NCBI GenBank assembly: GCA_946222725.1
Contig: CAMIHT010000126.1
Location: 1-5,443 of the forward strand
Source of the DNA: Actinotignum schaalii
GTDB taxonomy: Bacteria; Actinomycetota; Actinomycetes; Actinomycetales; Actinomycetaceae
Direction of reading: 5' to 3'
Length of the DNA: 5,443 bases
The translations under genes were made by a program, and so were the position numbers. Below, piece by piece: positions 1-5,443 of this stretch. Every line of letters starts with the position of its first letter. The stretch's first letter is position 1. The notes under the pieces were generated by a model. The model ran no database searches, was not told the origin of the DNA, and saw only the letters and a list, made by a program, of their open reading frames with translations.

Positions 1-168
1 ATTTCCACCTACAACACCCTCGGGATTTCCGGCATTTTTGACAATTCCGCTCCCGATTACCCGGTGCTCGAATACAAGCGCAAACTCAACGGGAACGTGG
101 AGGAATTCATCGGTACCTTCGCTCTGGCGCTGCGCCCGGAGGCTAAGCTCACGGGAGCGTTAATCTAG
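1..168 (+). CDS. FemAB-family peptidoglycan bridge aminoacyltransferase, C-terminal fragment
   Basis: Frame 1 is open from the first base and ends at TAG 166-168, giving the last 55 residues of a protein that begins outside the window. The stretch contains YNTLGISGIFD near residues 4-14, then YPVLEYKRKLNGNVEEFIG at about 20-38, then a short hydrophobic end. This matches the C-terminal pattern of FemA/FemX/MurM enzymes, where an aromatic residue plus GI(x)G is followed by an 'xxFKxxFGGxxxEYIGxF' strand that closes the second GNAT-like subdomain. The family transfers amino acids from aminoacyl-tRNA to the side chain of residue 3 of the stem peptide on peptidoglycan precursors, at the cytoplasmic face of the membrane. 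Which amino acid it uses cannot be read from this fragment. The gene converges on murJ, so it is not in the same operon, but the neighbourhood is consistent with wall synthesis. The family call is fairly secure; the precise member is unknown. Confidence 0.72.
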   Translation: MSTYNTLGISGIFDNSAPDYPVLEYKRKLNGNVEEFIGTFALALRPEAKLTGALI

Positions 169-179
169 CCCTTCCGGCA

Positions 180-232
180 CGCAGCCCCGCCGCACCGGGT
201 ACGACGACGGGGCTGCGCCGCCGGCGCAGCCC
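180..232. terminator. Overlapping GC-rich hairpins between convergent genes, likely bidirectional terminator
   Basis: Two perfect inverted repeats share one arm. Stem A pairs 180-189 (CGCAGCCCCG) with 208-217 across an 18-nt loop. Stem B pairs 210-219 (GGGCTGCGCC) with 223-232 across a 3-nt loop. Both have ten base pairs, and they cannot form together because 210-217 belongs to both. The element lies 11 bases after the FemAB stop and 21 bases after the murJ stop on the other strand. There is no clear T-tract on either side, as is common for GC-rich actinobacterial terminators. On the plus transcript stem A is completed first; on the minus transcript stem B is. Termination is inferred from position and stem strength. 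The rest of the 169-253 gap shows nothing else. Confidence 0.65.
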
Positions 233-253
233 GGCCAGCTGCCACCAAGCTGA

Positions 254-2080
254 TTAGCGGCGGCGCAAACGGGCCAAAATCTTAACCACGGGGCGGAAGA
301 GCACGTCGATTTCTTCCATTTTCGCGATTTTCATGCCGCCCACGTACACCAGCACCATAACGCTTCCTCCCACGATGAGGCCCAGGAGCGCCTGAGCCGG
401 TGTCATGGGGCTGAAGACGGGGCCCACCAGGCGGGCCGCCCCGTAGCCGGCCGCGGCCGCCAGGCCGGAAATCCCCAGGAGTTTGAGATGGAAAGAAGTC
501 AGGACTGCGCCGTCGACCCCACCCATCCGCGGGGACAGGTGCCACAGCATCACGATAACCGCAAAAATATTGGCGAGTGAGCCCACAATACCCACCGCCC
601 ATACCACGTGCTGGGGCGGGAGTAGCGCGCAGAAAACCGTGAGCACGCAGGAGGCACCCTGGAAAGGCAGGCTAATGAGGAAAGCACCGCGGGTGTCCTC
701 AAAGGCGTAGTAGACGCGGTCAAGTACACTCACCGCGCCGATCCCGAAAAGCCCGAGGGCCATGGAGGCCACCACTTTCCCGAGAGTGACAGCTTGCTCC
801 GCACTCGAGGTGATAGCGAAGAGGCGGGAGACGGGCACCGCGAAAACCATGAGGCCGATGGCGGCCAAGAACATGATGGTGGAGACGATGCGCAAGGTGC
901 GGGACACGTCGCGGCGCATCCGATCCCGGTCTCCGTCTGCCGCTGCCCGCGAGATACGGGTAAAGACAGCGGTGGCGATGGAAACCACGAAAAGGGAGGT
1001 GGGCAGGGAGTAGATAGTGTAGGCGGTATCGTAAGCGAAATTACCCGCAACGTACTCCGAATTCATCCCCATGCGAATGGCCCGGTCAGAGGCCCCGGCG
1101 GCAGCATTGGAGATGAGCGCCGTCGGAATAATGGAGGTGACCATCATGAGGAGCATCCACCAGGAAGCCCGGCCGGCCGCTCCCAGCCCGGAATTACGCC
1201 ACCGGAAATCGAAACGGAAATGGATGCCCAGGCGGCGCAGCGGCCAGATGAGAATGAGAGCCTGGGCGACGATCCCCAGGGTGGAAATACCGCCGAGCCA
1301 GCCCACCCGGGAGGCTGTCCAGCGCCCCGCTTCCAGGGCGTCTTCCGGGGTGGCCGAACCAAAAATAGCGAGGATGGCGAGCATCCCGAGAACCGCCACC
1401 ACGTTATTGAGAGCCGGCGCCCACATATAAGGCCCGAAGTTTTCGCGGGCATTGAGGATCTGCCCGATCACGGTGTACATGCCGTAGAAGAAAATTTGGG
1501 GCAGGCACCAGTAGGCCCAGGCCACCGTGAGGCGATACCAGTCCTCGGACATGGTAGCCGCCATAACTTTCACCACGGCGGGCGCAGCCAGGGTAATAAG
1601 CACGGTCACCGCACCCAGGCCCACAATCGCCACGGTGAGGAGCTTGTTGATAAAAGCGGCGCCTTCTTTCTCCCCCCGTTTGGTGGCCCGCACAATTGCC
1701 GGCACCAGCACCGCGTTGACCAGGCCCCCCACAATAATCATGTAAATGAGATTGGGGAGTTTATTGGCGATCCCGAAAGCGTTGCCGGCCGGCGAGGTCA
1801 GACCCACCACCGCGCCGAGGAGAATCGGGGAACGCACCAGGCCGAGGATACGCGAAACGAGCGTGCCGAAGAACATAATGATGGAGGCCCGCGCGGCACT
1901 CGCGCTTTTCTCACTCACGTTATTCTCGCTCGAGGCGGCGGAAGTATCCGGCTCGGGGCCGGCGGCAGCGGAGGTAGCGGGAGTGTCCGCAGCGGATTCC
2001 GCCGTATCCGGGCGGGCATCCGCACCGTGATCAGCCACAAAATGCCGTCCGGTCGGACGGCGCGGGGGGAAGAAACGCAT
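254..2080 (-). CDS. murJ: MurJ (MviN) lipid II flippase
   Basis: This 608-residue polytopic membrane protein belongs to the MOP/MATE-like superfamily, in which MurJ moves lipid II from the inner to the outer face of the cytoplasmic membrane. About 14 hydrophobic segments lie between residues 67 and 582, the count expected for MurJ. TM1 carries the family signature GTLVSRILGLVRS (72-84), whose R77 and R83 match the two conserved TM1 arginines (R18 and R24 of E. coli MurJ). It is followed by NKLPNLIY (106-113) and GGLVNAVLVP (118-127). Residues 1-62 are a hydrophilic tail rich in Ala, Asp, Pro and Ser that bacterial MurJ cores lack. No pseudokinase domain follows, unlike mycobacterial MviN. The E. 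coli D39 position appears to be Asn (N100). The start is the ATG at 2080; it has only a weak AAGG-like ribosome site and lies 15 bp after the upstream ligase gene, suggesting translational coupling. Confidence 0.93.
   Translation of the reverse strand: MRFFPPRRPTGRHFVADHGADARPDTAESAADTPATSAAAGPEPDTSAASSENNVSEKSASAARASIIMFFGTLVSRILGLVRSPILLGAVVGLTSPAGNAFGIANKLPNLIYMIIVGGLVNAVLVPAIVRATKRGEKEGAAFINKLLTVAIVGLGAVTVLITLAAPAVVKVMAATMSEDWYRLTVAWAYWCLPQIFFYGMYTVIGQILNARENFGPYMWAPALNNVVAVLGMLAILAIFGSATPEDALEAGRWTASRVGWLGGISTLGIVAQALILIWPLRRLGIHFRFDFRWRNSGLGAAGRASWWMLLMMVTSIIPTALISNAAAGASDRAIRMGMNSEYVAGNFAYDTAYTIYSLPTSLFVVSIATAVFTRISRAAADGDRDRMRRDVSRTLRIVSTIMFLAAIGLMVFAVPVSRLFAITSSAEQAVTLGKVVASMALGLFGIGAVSVLDRVYYAFEDTRGAFLISLPFQGASCVLTVFCALLPPQHVVWAVGIVGSLANIFAVIVMLWHLSPRMGGVDGAVLTSFHLKLLGISGLAAAAGYGAARLVGPVFSPMTPAQALLGLIVGGSVMVLVYVGGMKIAKMEEIDVLFRPVVKILARLRRR
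2044..2061 (-). other. Small hairpin just inside the murJ reading frame
   Basis: A perfect 7-bp inverted repeat pairs 2044-2050 (GCCGTCC) with 2055-2061 (GGACGGC) across a 4-nt loop. In the murJ mRNA it covers about nucleotides 20-37 of the coding sequence, codons 7-13. A stem this close to the start codon could reduce ribosome loading, or could attenuate transcription between the ligase gene and murJ. It may equally be a by-product of Arg/Pro-rich coding sequence. Function is not shown. Confidence 0.3.
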
Positions 2081-2095
2081 GCCTTGAGCTTAGCC

Positions 2096-3328
2096 TTAGA
2101 ATCCAGATTCGGTGGGATGCGGATAGAAGCGCCGCATCTTCTGAACCGCGCGGATATCGGAAAGCATCCGGAAAACAGTGCGTTTCAGGTGGCGGTCCTT
2201 GCTATAGGCAATGGGGTTAACCACCGGGCCCTGCCGGCGCACCCGCCGCACTTCCGCGGCCAGCTGCGGATCGCGCAGGTAGCGGCGCCCCGCCAGCCAC
2301 GCGGGAATAATCGCGAAAATCCCGGCGCGATTGACCCGCTGGAGCGGCGCGGTTTCCCCGGCGATATCCGCCATCAGGGCACGCGCCAGATTCACCCCGC
2401 CCACCTTGAGGTAGTAGTGCCCGCGCCCGGCCCGCGGATTGAGGTCCAACCAGTAGGCCCGGCCGGTACGCGGATCAATTTTCACGTCCATGGAGAAGAA
2501 GCCGCGCAGGCCCACCTCGCGCACGATCCGTTCGGCCCGCTCGGTCAGGAAACCATCCGGATCCGTGAGGATAATCCCGGCATTGCCGATAAGCGAAGGC
2601 TCATGCAGCCCCAGCAATACCCTCCCCGAGCCAATCGCGCTGAGGTGCCCGCGCGAATCGATATACCCGTTGACAACCCACTGGGTGGTGTCATCCCCCG
2701 GAATAAGTTCTTGAGCGATGAGGTCAATATCGACCTGGCGTCCGGCAAGCGTGGCAAATTTCGCGCGGGCTGCTGCGGCGTCGTCGAATACCTCCACCTT
2801 TTTCAGGCCTGTGGCGTAAAGCGAAGTGGGGTTATCGGCGCGCGCGGGTTTGACGACAATGGGGAAGGGCAGCGTGGCGAGCGCCGCATCCCAGGTATCG
2901 GGTTGGGAAAGATGTACGACGGCGCGCCGCGGGGCCGCCTCCCCCACCTTTTCGTACACCTGCGCCATCGCCTCTTTCGAATTCGCCAGGTCCACGACCT
3001 CCGGTGCGGCGAAAGGGAAGAACCAGTTAGAAGCCAGACGGTGCCGGTTGCGCACAATCACATCCACGCCTTCATCAACATTAACGAGGCAGATGAGGGT
3101 CCGGTCCGCGAACTCCGCGGCCAAAGAATTGAGCAACGCCACGAATTTTTCTTCGTCCTCCATAATGTGGCGTTCACAGTACCGCACCGAGAGGATAGAG
3201 GAATTATTGATATGCCCGCGCGGGTATTCGGCAACGACGAGCGAATTCACCCCGTAAGTCTCGTGGAAAAGCCGCGCAAAACTATAGGCTTCCACCTCAT
3301 TACCGAAAATCACCGGCAGTGCATCCAT
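2096..3328 (-). CDS. ATP-grasp carboxylate-amine ligase resembling D-aspartate ligase
   Basis: A 410-residue protein if it starts at ATG 3328. The N-terminus (LPVIFGNEVEAYSFARLFHE, 4-23) is the pre-grasp fold, close to the 'PVILGxxxxxYxxARxFxExYG' opening of D-aspartate ligases such as Enterococcus faecium Aslfm. The ATP-grasp core follows: FPIVVKPA (155-162) with probable nucleotide-binding K160, QELIPGDD (206-213), FFSMDVKID (277-285), and WLDLNPRAGRGHYY (293-306), where D295 and N297 are probable Mg ligands. These enzymes couple ATP hydrolysis to amide formation through an acyl phosphate; Aslfm joins the beta-carboxyl of D-Asp to the Lys side chain of the UDP-MurNAc-pentapeptide. The adjacent murJ and nearby FemAB gene support a bridge role, but D-Asp, D-Glu or another substrate remains open. 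An in-frame ATG at 3367 would add 13 residues; I prefer 3328 because a strong GGAGG-type site precedes it and family proteins start there. Confidence 0.82.
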   Translation of the reverse strand: MDALPVIFGNEVEAYSFARLFHETYGVNSLVVAEYPRGHINNSSILSVRYCERHIMEDEEKFVALLNSLAAEFADRTLICLVNVDEGVDVIVRNRHRLASNWFFPFAAPEVVDLANSKEAMAQVYEKVGEAAPRRAVVHLSQPDTWDAALATLPFPIVVKPARADNPTSLYATGLKKVEVFDDAAAARAKFATLAGRQVDIDLIAQELIPGDDTTQWVVNGYIDSRGHLSAIGSGRVLLGLHEPSLIGNAGIILTDPDGFLTERAERIVREVGLRGFFSMDVKIDPRTGRAYWLDLNPRAGRGHYYLKVGGVNLARALMADIAGETAPLQRVNRAGIFAIIPAWLAGRRYLRDPQLAAEVRRVRRQGPVVNPIAYSKDRHLKRTVFRMLSDIRAVQKMRRFYPHPTESGF

Positions 3329-3333
3329 ACGTG

Positions 3334-3343
3334 TTCTCCCTCC
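3334..3343 (-). promoter_or_regulatory. Strong ribosome binding site deciding the ligase start
   Basis: On the minus strand this reads GGAGGGAGAA, placing a GGAGG or GGGAG core 10 or 7 bases before ATG 3328. The alternative ATG at 3367 has no comparable purine tract upstream. The upstream end of this site overlaps by two bases the inverted repeat at 3342-3363, so an mRNA hairpin there could affect its availability. Confidence 0.7.
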
Positions 3344-3363
3344 GTGCCCGGCCGCGGGCACGG
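3342..3363. promoter_or_regulatory. Perfect 22-bp inverted repeat, candidate operator or 5' leader hairpin
   Basis: Positions 3342-3350 (CCGTGCCCG) are the exact reverse complement of 3355-3363 (CGGGCACGG), separated by GCCG. The repeat sits in the divergent region, between the probable -10 element and the ribosome site of the ligase gene. As DNA it could bind a dimeric regulator near the transcription start. As RNA, if transcription starts further upstream, it forms a 9-bp stem abutting the ribosome site. If translation began at 3367 the repeat would instead be coding, which I consider less likely. No T-tract follows it. Confidence 0.5.
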
Positions 3364-3365
3364 TC

Positions 3366-3374
3366 ATTATGCTA
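3366..3374 (-). promoter_or_regulatory. Possible -10 element for the ligase-murJ operon
   Basis: The minus strand reads TAGCATAAT. It contains CATAAT (one mismatch to TATAAT), and TAGCAT preceded by TGC, an extended -10-like arrangement. A start about seven bases downstream would give a leader of roughly 30 bases before ATG 3328. No good TTGACA-like -35 is visible at the usual distance, so support is modest. On the plus strand TAAAGT at 3387-3392 is an equally weak candidate -10 for the divergent S4 gene. Confidence 0.3.
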
Positions 3375-3427
3375 GCAGCGCCGCGCTAAAGTAGAAGGCA
3401 GCACTCCGCCCACGTGAAAGGACCATC

Positions 3428-3664
3428 GTGACCGAAGCCGATATCCCCAACATCGAGGTTCGTTTGCCGATTAAACTCGGCCAGTTCGTGAAATTAGCAT
3501 CGCTGGCCGCTTCGGGCGCCGAAGCCCGCGAGCTTATTGAGGCAGGCGATATTAGCGTGAACGGTCGGGTAGAAACCCGACGCGGCAGCGCACTGCGCGA
3601 CGGCGATGTGGTTGCCCTCGCCCAGCCGCGCGGCGCGCTGCGCGTACGAGTTACGAGCCTTTAG
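3428..3664 (+). CDS. Small S4-domain RNA-binding protein (YbcJ/RlbA-like)
   Basis: A 78-residue protein that is essentially one S4 domain. [20 protein letters not shown] (17-36) gives the two-helix RNA-binding element, and [20 protein letters not shown] (40-59) the following strand-turn with the conserved VNG and RRG. Length and pattern match the free-standing S4 proteins of the E. coli YbcJ and B. subtilis YaaA/RlbA type. That family is thought to bind structured RNA, probably ribosomal, but its exact role is poorly known. The start is GTG, preceded by AAAGGA at 3417-3422 with a 5-base gap; the in-frame stop at 3392-3394 limits any longer form. The gene is divergent from the ligase and convergent with the glycyl-tRNA synthetase, whose stop codon overlaps its own. 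It is probably monocistronic. Confidence 0.86.
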   Translation: MTEADIPNIEVRLPIKLGQFVKLASLAASGAEARELIEAGDISVNGRVETRRGSALRDGDVVALAQPRGALRVRVTSL

Positions 3665-5058
3665 CAGCCCACCAGTTTCTGGGCCAGGAAACCCTCCACC
3701 TTCTCTAGTGGGATACGGACCTGCTCCATGGTGTCACGGTCACGCACCGTCACCGCCTGATCCTCGAGGGTATCGAAGTCCACGGTCACGCAGTACGGGG
3801 TGCCAATTTCGTCCTGGCGGCGGTAGCGGCGCCCGACCGCCCCGGCGTCGTCGAAATCAACATTCCACGAGGCCCGCAAGCGCGCGGCAAGATCCGCGGC
3901 CAAGGGGGTGAGCTTCTCGTTACGCGAGAGCGGGAGCACCGCGGCCTTGACGGGTGCCAGGCGCGGATCCAGGCGCAGCACGGTACGCTTATCTACCCCG
4001 CCCTTGGTATTGGGGGCTTCATCTTCCACGTAGGCATCCACGAGGAAAGCCATAAGCGAACGGGTGAGCCCCGCCGAGGGCTCAATCACGTAAGGAACAT
4101 AGCGTTCCCCACTGGCCTGGTCGAAGTAGGACAGATCCTTACCCGAATGCTTCATATGGGTGGTGAGGTCAAAATCGGTACGGTTGGCGATGCCTTCCAG
4201 CTCGCCCCAATCCGAACCCTGGAAACCGAATTTGTACTCGATATCCACGGTGCGCTTGGAGTAATGGGAAAGCTTCTCCTTGGGGTGTTCGTACAGGCGC
4301 AAGTGCTCCGGGTTGATGCCCAGGTCCTTGTACCAATCCAGGCGCTGGTCAATCCAGTACTGGTGCCATTTTTCGTCCTCGCCGGGTTTAACGAAGAATT
4401 CCAGTTCCATCTGCTCGAATTCACGGGTGCGGAAAATGAAGTTTCCGGGAGTGATTTCATTGCGGAAAGACTTGCCGATCTGACCGATGCCGAAAGGCGG
4501 CTTCTTCCGCGAGGTGGTTTGCACATTCGCGAAGTTCACGAAAATCCCCTGGGCAGTTTCCGGGCGCAGATAGTGCAGGCCGGATTCATCTTCGACCGGG
4601 CCGAGGGTGGTTTTCAGCATCATATTAAAATCGCGCGGCTCGGTCCATTGGCCCTTCACCCCGCAATGCGGGCAGCCCAGCTCCGCGGTAGGAATGGAAT
4701 CCGGGTCGTCAATATGCTTTTTCGCGGCCTGGGCTTCCTGGAGCTGGTCCATGCGCAGGCGCTTGTGACAGTTGAGGCACTCGATGAGCGGATCGTTGAA
4801 CACACCGACGTGCCCGGATGCCACCCACACTTCTCGCGGCAAAATGATGGAGGAGTCAATGCCAACAACGTTATCGCGACTTTGCACCATGTACCGCCAC
4901 CACTGGCGCTTAATATTTTCTTTCAGCTCGGTTCCCAGCGGGCCGTAATCCCAGGCCGAGCGGGTGCCGCCATAAATTTCCCCGGCGGGGAAAACGAAAC
5001 CACGGCGCTTGGCCAAAGAAATAACGTTATCGAGACGGGAGGGAGCAGGCTTAGCCAA
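3661..5058 (-). CDS. glyS: Glycine--tRNA ligase, single-chain class II type
   Basis: A 465-residue enzyme that charges tRNA-Gly with glycine in the cytoplasm; it is the homodimeric alpha2 form (also named GlyQS), not the split GlyQ/GlyS form. The N-terminus has the family signature [14 protein letters not shown] (18-31). Motif 1 lies around residues 79-90. Zinc-site cysteines are present as CxxC pairs at C94/C97 and C129/C132. [12 protein letters not shown] (165-176) precedes motif 2, [10 protein letters not shown] to TREFEQ (195-216), with R199, E201 and R210. [14 protein letters not shown] (280-293) and motif 3, [13 protein letters not shown] (322-334) with E326 and R333, complete the active site. 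The anticodon-binding domain spans about 365-460. Length is normal for the family and all key residues are present. Translation starts at TTG: an in-frame TAG lies at 5071-5073 with no ATG or GTG between, and the next Met is residue 57, inside the core. Confidence 0.97.
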   Translation of the reverse strand: MAKPAPSRLDNVISLAKRRGFVFPAGEIYGGTRSAWDYGPLGTELKENIKRQWWRYMVQSRDNVVGIDSSIILPREVWVASGHVGVFNDPLIECLNCHKRLRMDQLQEAQAAKKHIDDPDSIPTAELGCPHCGVKGQWTEPRDFNMMLKTTLGPVEDESGLHYLRPETAQGIFVNFANVQTTSRKKPPFGIGQIGKSFRNEITPGNFIFRTREFEQMELEFFVKPGEDEKWHQYWIDQRLDWYKDLGINPEHLRLYEHPKEKLSHYSKRTVDIEYKFGFQGSDWGELEGIANRTDFDLTTHMKHSGKDLSYFDQASGERYVPYVIEPSAGLTRSLMAFLVDAYVEDEAPNTKGGVDKRTVLRLDPRLAPVKAAVLPLSRNEKLTPLAADLAARLRASWNVDFDDAGAVGRRYRRQDEIGTPYCVTVDFDTLEDQAVTVRDRDTMEQVRIPLEKVEGFLAQKLVGC

Positions 5059-5064
5059 CGTTGT

Positions 5065-5070
5065 TCCTTT
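5065..5070 (-). promoter_or_regulatory. Ribosome binding site for the TTG start of glyS
   Basis: The minus strand reads AAAGGA, six bases before the TTG at 5058. With the in-frame TAG at 5071-5073 immediately upstream, this fixes the TTG as the start. The 45-bp gap to the upstream membrane-protein gene is too short for a T-box leader. It contains the 10-bp palindrome CATCCGGATG (5081-5090) but no convincing promoter, so glyS may be read from further upstream. Confidence 0.75.
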
Positions 5071-5103
5071 CTATTGCGCGCATCCGGATGATGCGTGGCC
5101 CGT

Positions 5104-5443
5104 CTAGTCTACCGCCGCGCCCGTTTCCGCGCGGTCCCGGCCGGTGCGGAAAACGAAAAGGAAATAGGCGACGACGACGCCCAGCACCACCACTGCGGCA
5201 ATTCCCCACGGGTTACCGAAAATAGCCGCCCACACCGCTCGCAAGGCGAGCATACCCACCGTGGAGTAGATCGCCGCCCACCCCAGCCAGCCGGGAAGCG
5301 CGGCCAGGGTGAAACGCCAGCCGCTCATGCGGGTAAGCCCGGCACCGATGAGGATGACGGTTTGCACGCCGATGGTGAAGAAGCAGAGGGTGACGAGGGG
5401 CCAGCCGCGGCGCGCCACCCGTGCCGAGGCCGCGATAACGCGT
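5104..5443 (-). CDS. DedA/VTT-like small membrane protein, C-terminal part
   Basis: The frame is open from the window edge to TAG 5104-5106, giving at least 112 residues of an integral membrane protein. A GTG at 5416-5418 is a possible start, but no ribosome site precedes it, so I treat the gene as cut by the edge. Counting from that GTG, hydrophobic segments fall at about 6-28, 37-63 and 70-91, followed by a charged cytoplasmic-type tail (RTGRDRAETG). The stretch TIGVQTVILIGAGLTRM, then a Phe and a G(x)LGW turn, resembles the 'GvRt..plaAGlsrM..rrF....G...W' motif of the DedA (VTT domain) family of membrane transporters. The Arg usual in that motif is Gln here, and the usual Pro is Ile, so the match is partial. 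It reads in the direction of glyS, 45 bp upstream, and may be cotranscribed. The family call is tentative. Confidence 0.55.
   Translation of the reverse strand, partial: RVIAASARVARRGWPLVTLCFFTIGVQTVILIGAGLTRMSGWRFTLAALPGWLGWAAIYSTVGMLALRAVWAAIFGNPWGIAAVVVLGVVVAYFLFVFRTGRDRAETGAAVD

Noticed and set aside
3329..3367. ATG at 3365-3367 as the start of the ATP-grasp ligase
   Set aside because: It lacks a ribosome site, overlaps the probable -10 element, and would add 13 residues encoded partly by the palindrome; ATG 3328 has a strong site and matches family N-termini.
794..3394. An 866-codon open frame on the plus strand running antisense across most of murJ and the whole ligase gene
   Set aside because: It is codon-aligned with both minus-strand genes, so it stays open only because they avoid TTA, CTA and TCA codons. 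Its product is rich in His, Gly, Arg and Pro with no recognisable domain, while the opposite strand encodes clear protein families.
4147..5091. A 314-codon open frame on the plus strand opposite glyS
   Set aside because: It is codon-aligned with the glycyl-tRNA synthetase gene and explained by the same lack of TTA, CTA and TCA codons; glyS itself has every family motif.
5059..5103. A T-box or other riboswitch upstream of glyS
   Set aside because: The gap is only 45 bp and shows no T-box sequence or antiterminator; the short palindrome CATCCGGATG is not enough to support a riboswitch.
1..5443. Mobile elements, CRISPR arrays, tRNA genes or prophage remnants
   Set aside because: No terminal or direct repeats, spaced repeats, transposase or integrase motifs or tRNA-like cloverleaf were recognised, and nearly all the sequence is accounted for by the listed genes.

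Overview
The window is GC-rich, densely coding chromosomal DNA, probably from a Gram-positive actinobacterium. Three things point that way: the sense strands of the large genes almost avoid TTA, CTA and TCA codons; GTG and TTG starts occur; and the MurJ, FemAB-like and D-Asp-ligase-like proteins look actinobacterial. A member of the Actinomycetaceae or a relative is my guess, from gene content only. I see no mobile element, CRISPR array, tRNA or rRNA.

Layout, left to right. The 3' end of a FemAB-type peptidoglycan-bridge aminoacyltransferase (1-168, +) converges on murJ (254-2080, -). The 85-bp gap between them holds overlapping GC-rich hairpins that probably terminate transcription in both directions. 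Upstream of murJ on the same strand, 15 bp away, is an ATP-grasp ligase of the D-aspartate ligase type (2096-3328, -), so the two probably form an operon. A 99-bp divergent region (3329-3427) carries a perfect 22-bp inverted repeat and probable promoter elements. It separates the ligase from a 78-residue S4-domain RNA-binding protein (3428-3664, +). That small gene runs tail to tail, with overlapping stop codons, into a single-chain glycyl-tRNA synthetase (3661-5058, -, TTG start). Upstream of the synthetase is the C-terminal part of a small membrane protein resembling the DedA/VTT family (5104-5443, -), cut by the window edge.

The left 3.3 kb reads as a cell-envelope cluster. A FemAB enzyme would add L-amino acids to the peptidoglycan stem peptide, an ATP-grasp ligase would add a (D-)dicarboxylic amino acid or similar, and MurJ would flip the finished lipid II. 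This fits an interpeptide bridge mixing an L-amino acid with D-Asp or D-Glu, but the substrates are inferred, not seen. The right 2 kb is translation-related housekeeping. I found no clear evidence of a wholly new system. The most useful leads are the bridge-synthesis cluster, the palindrome in the divergent region and the two mutually exclusive hairpins between femAB and murJ.
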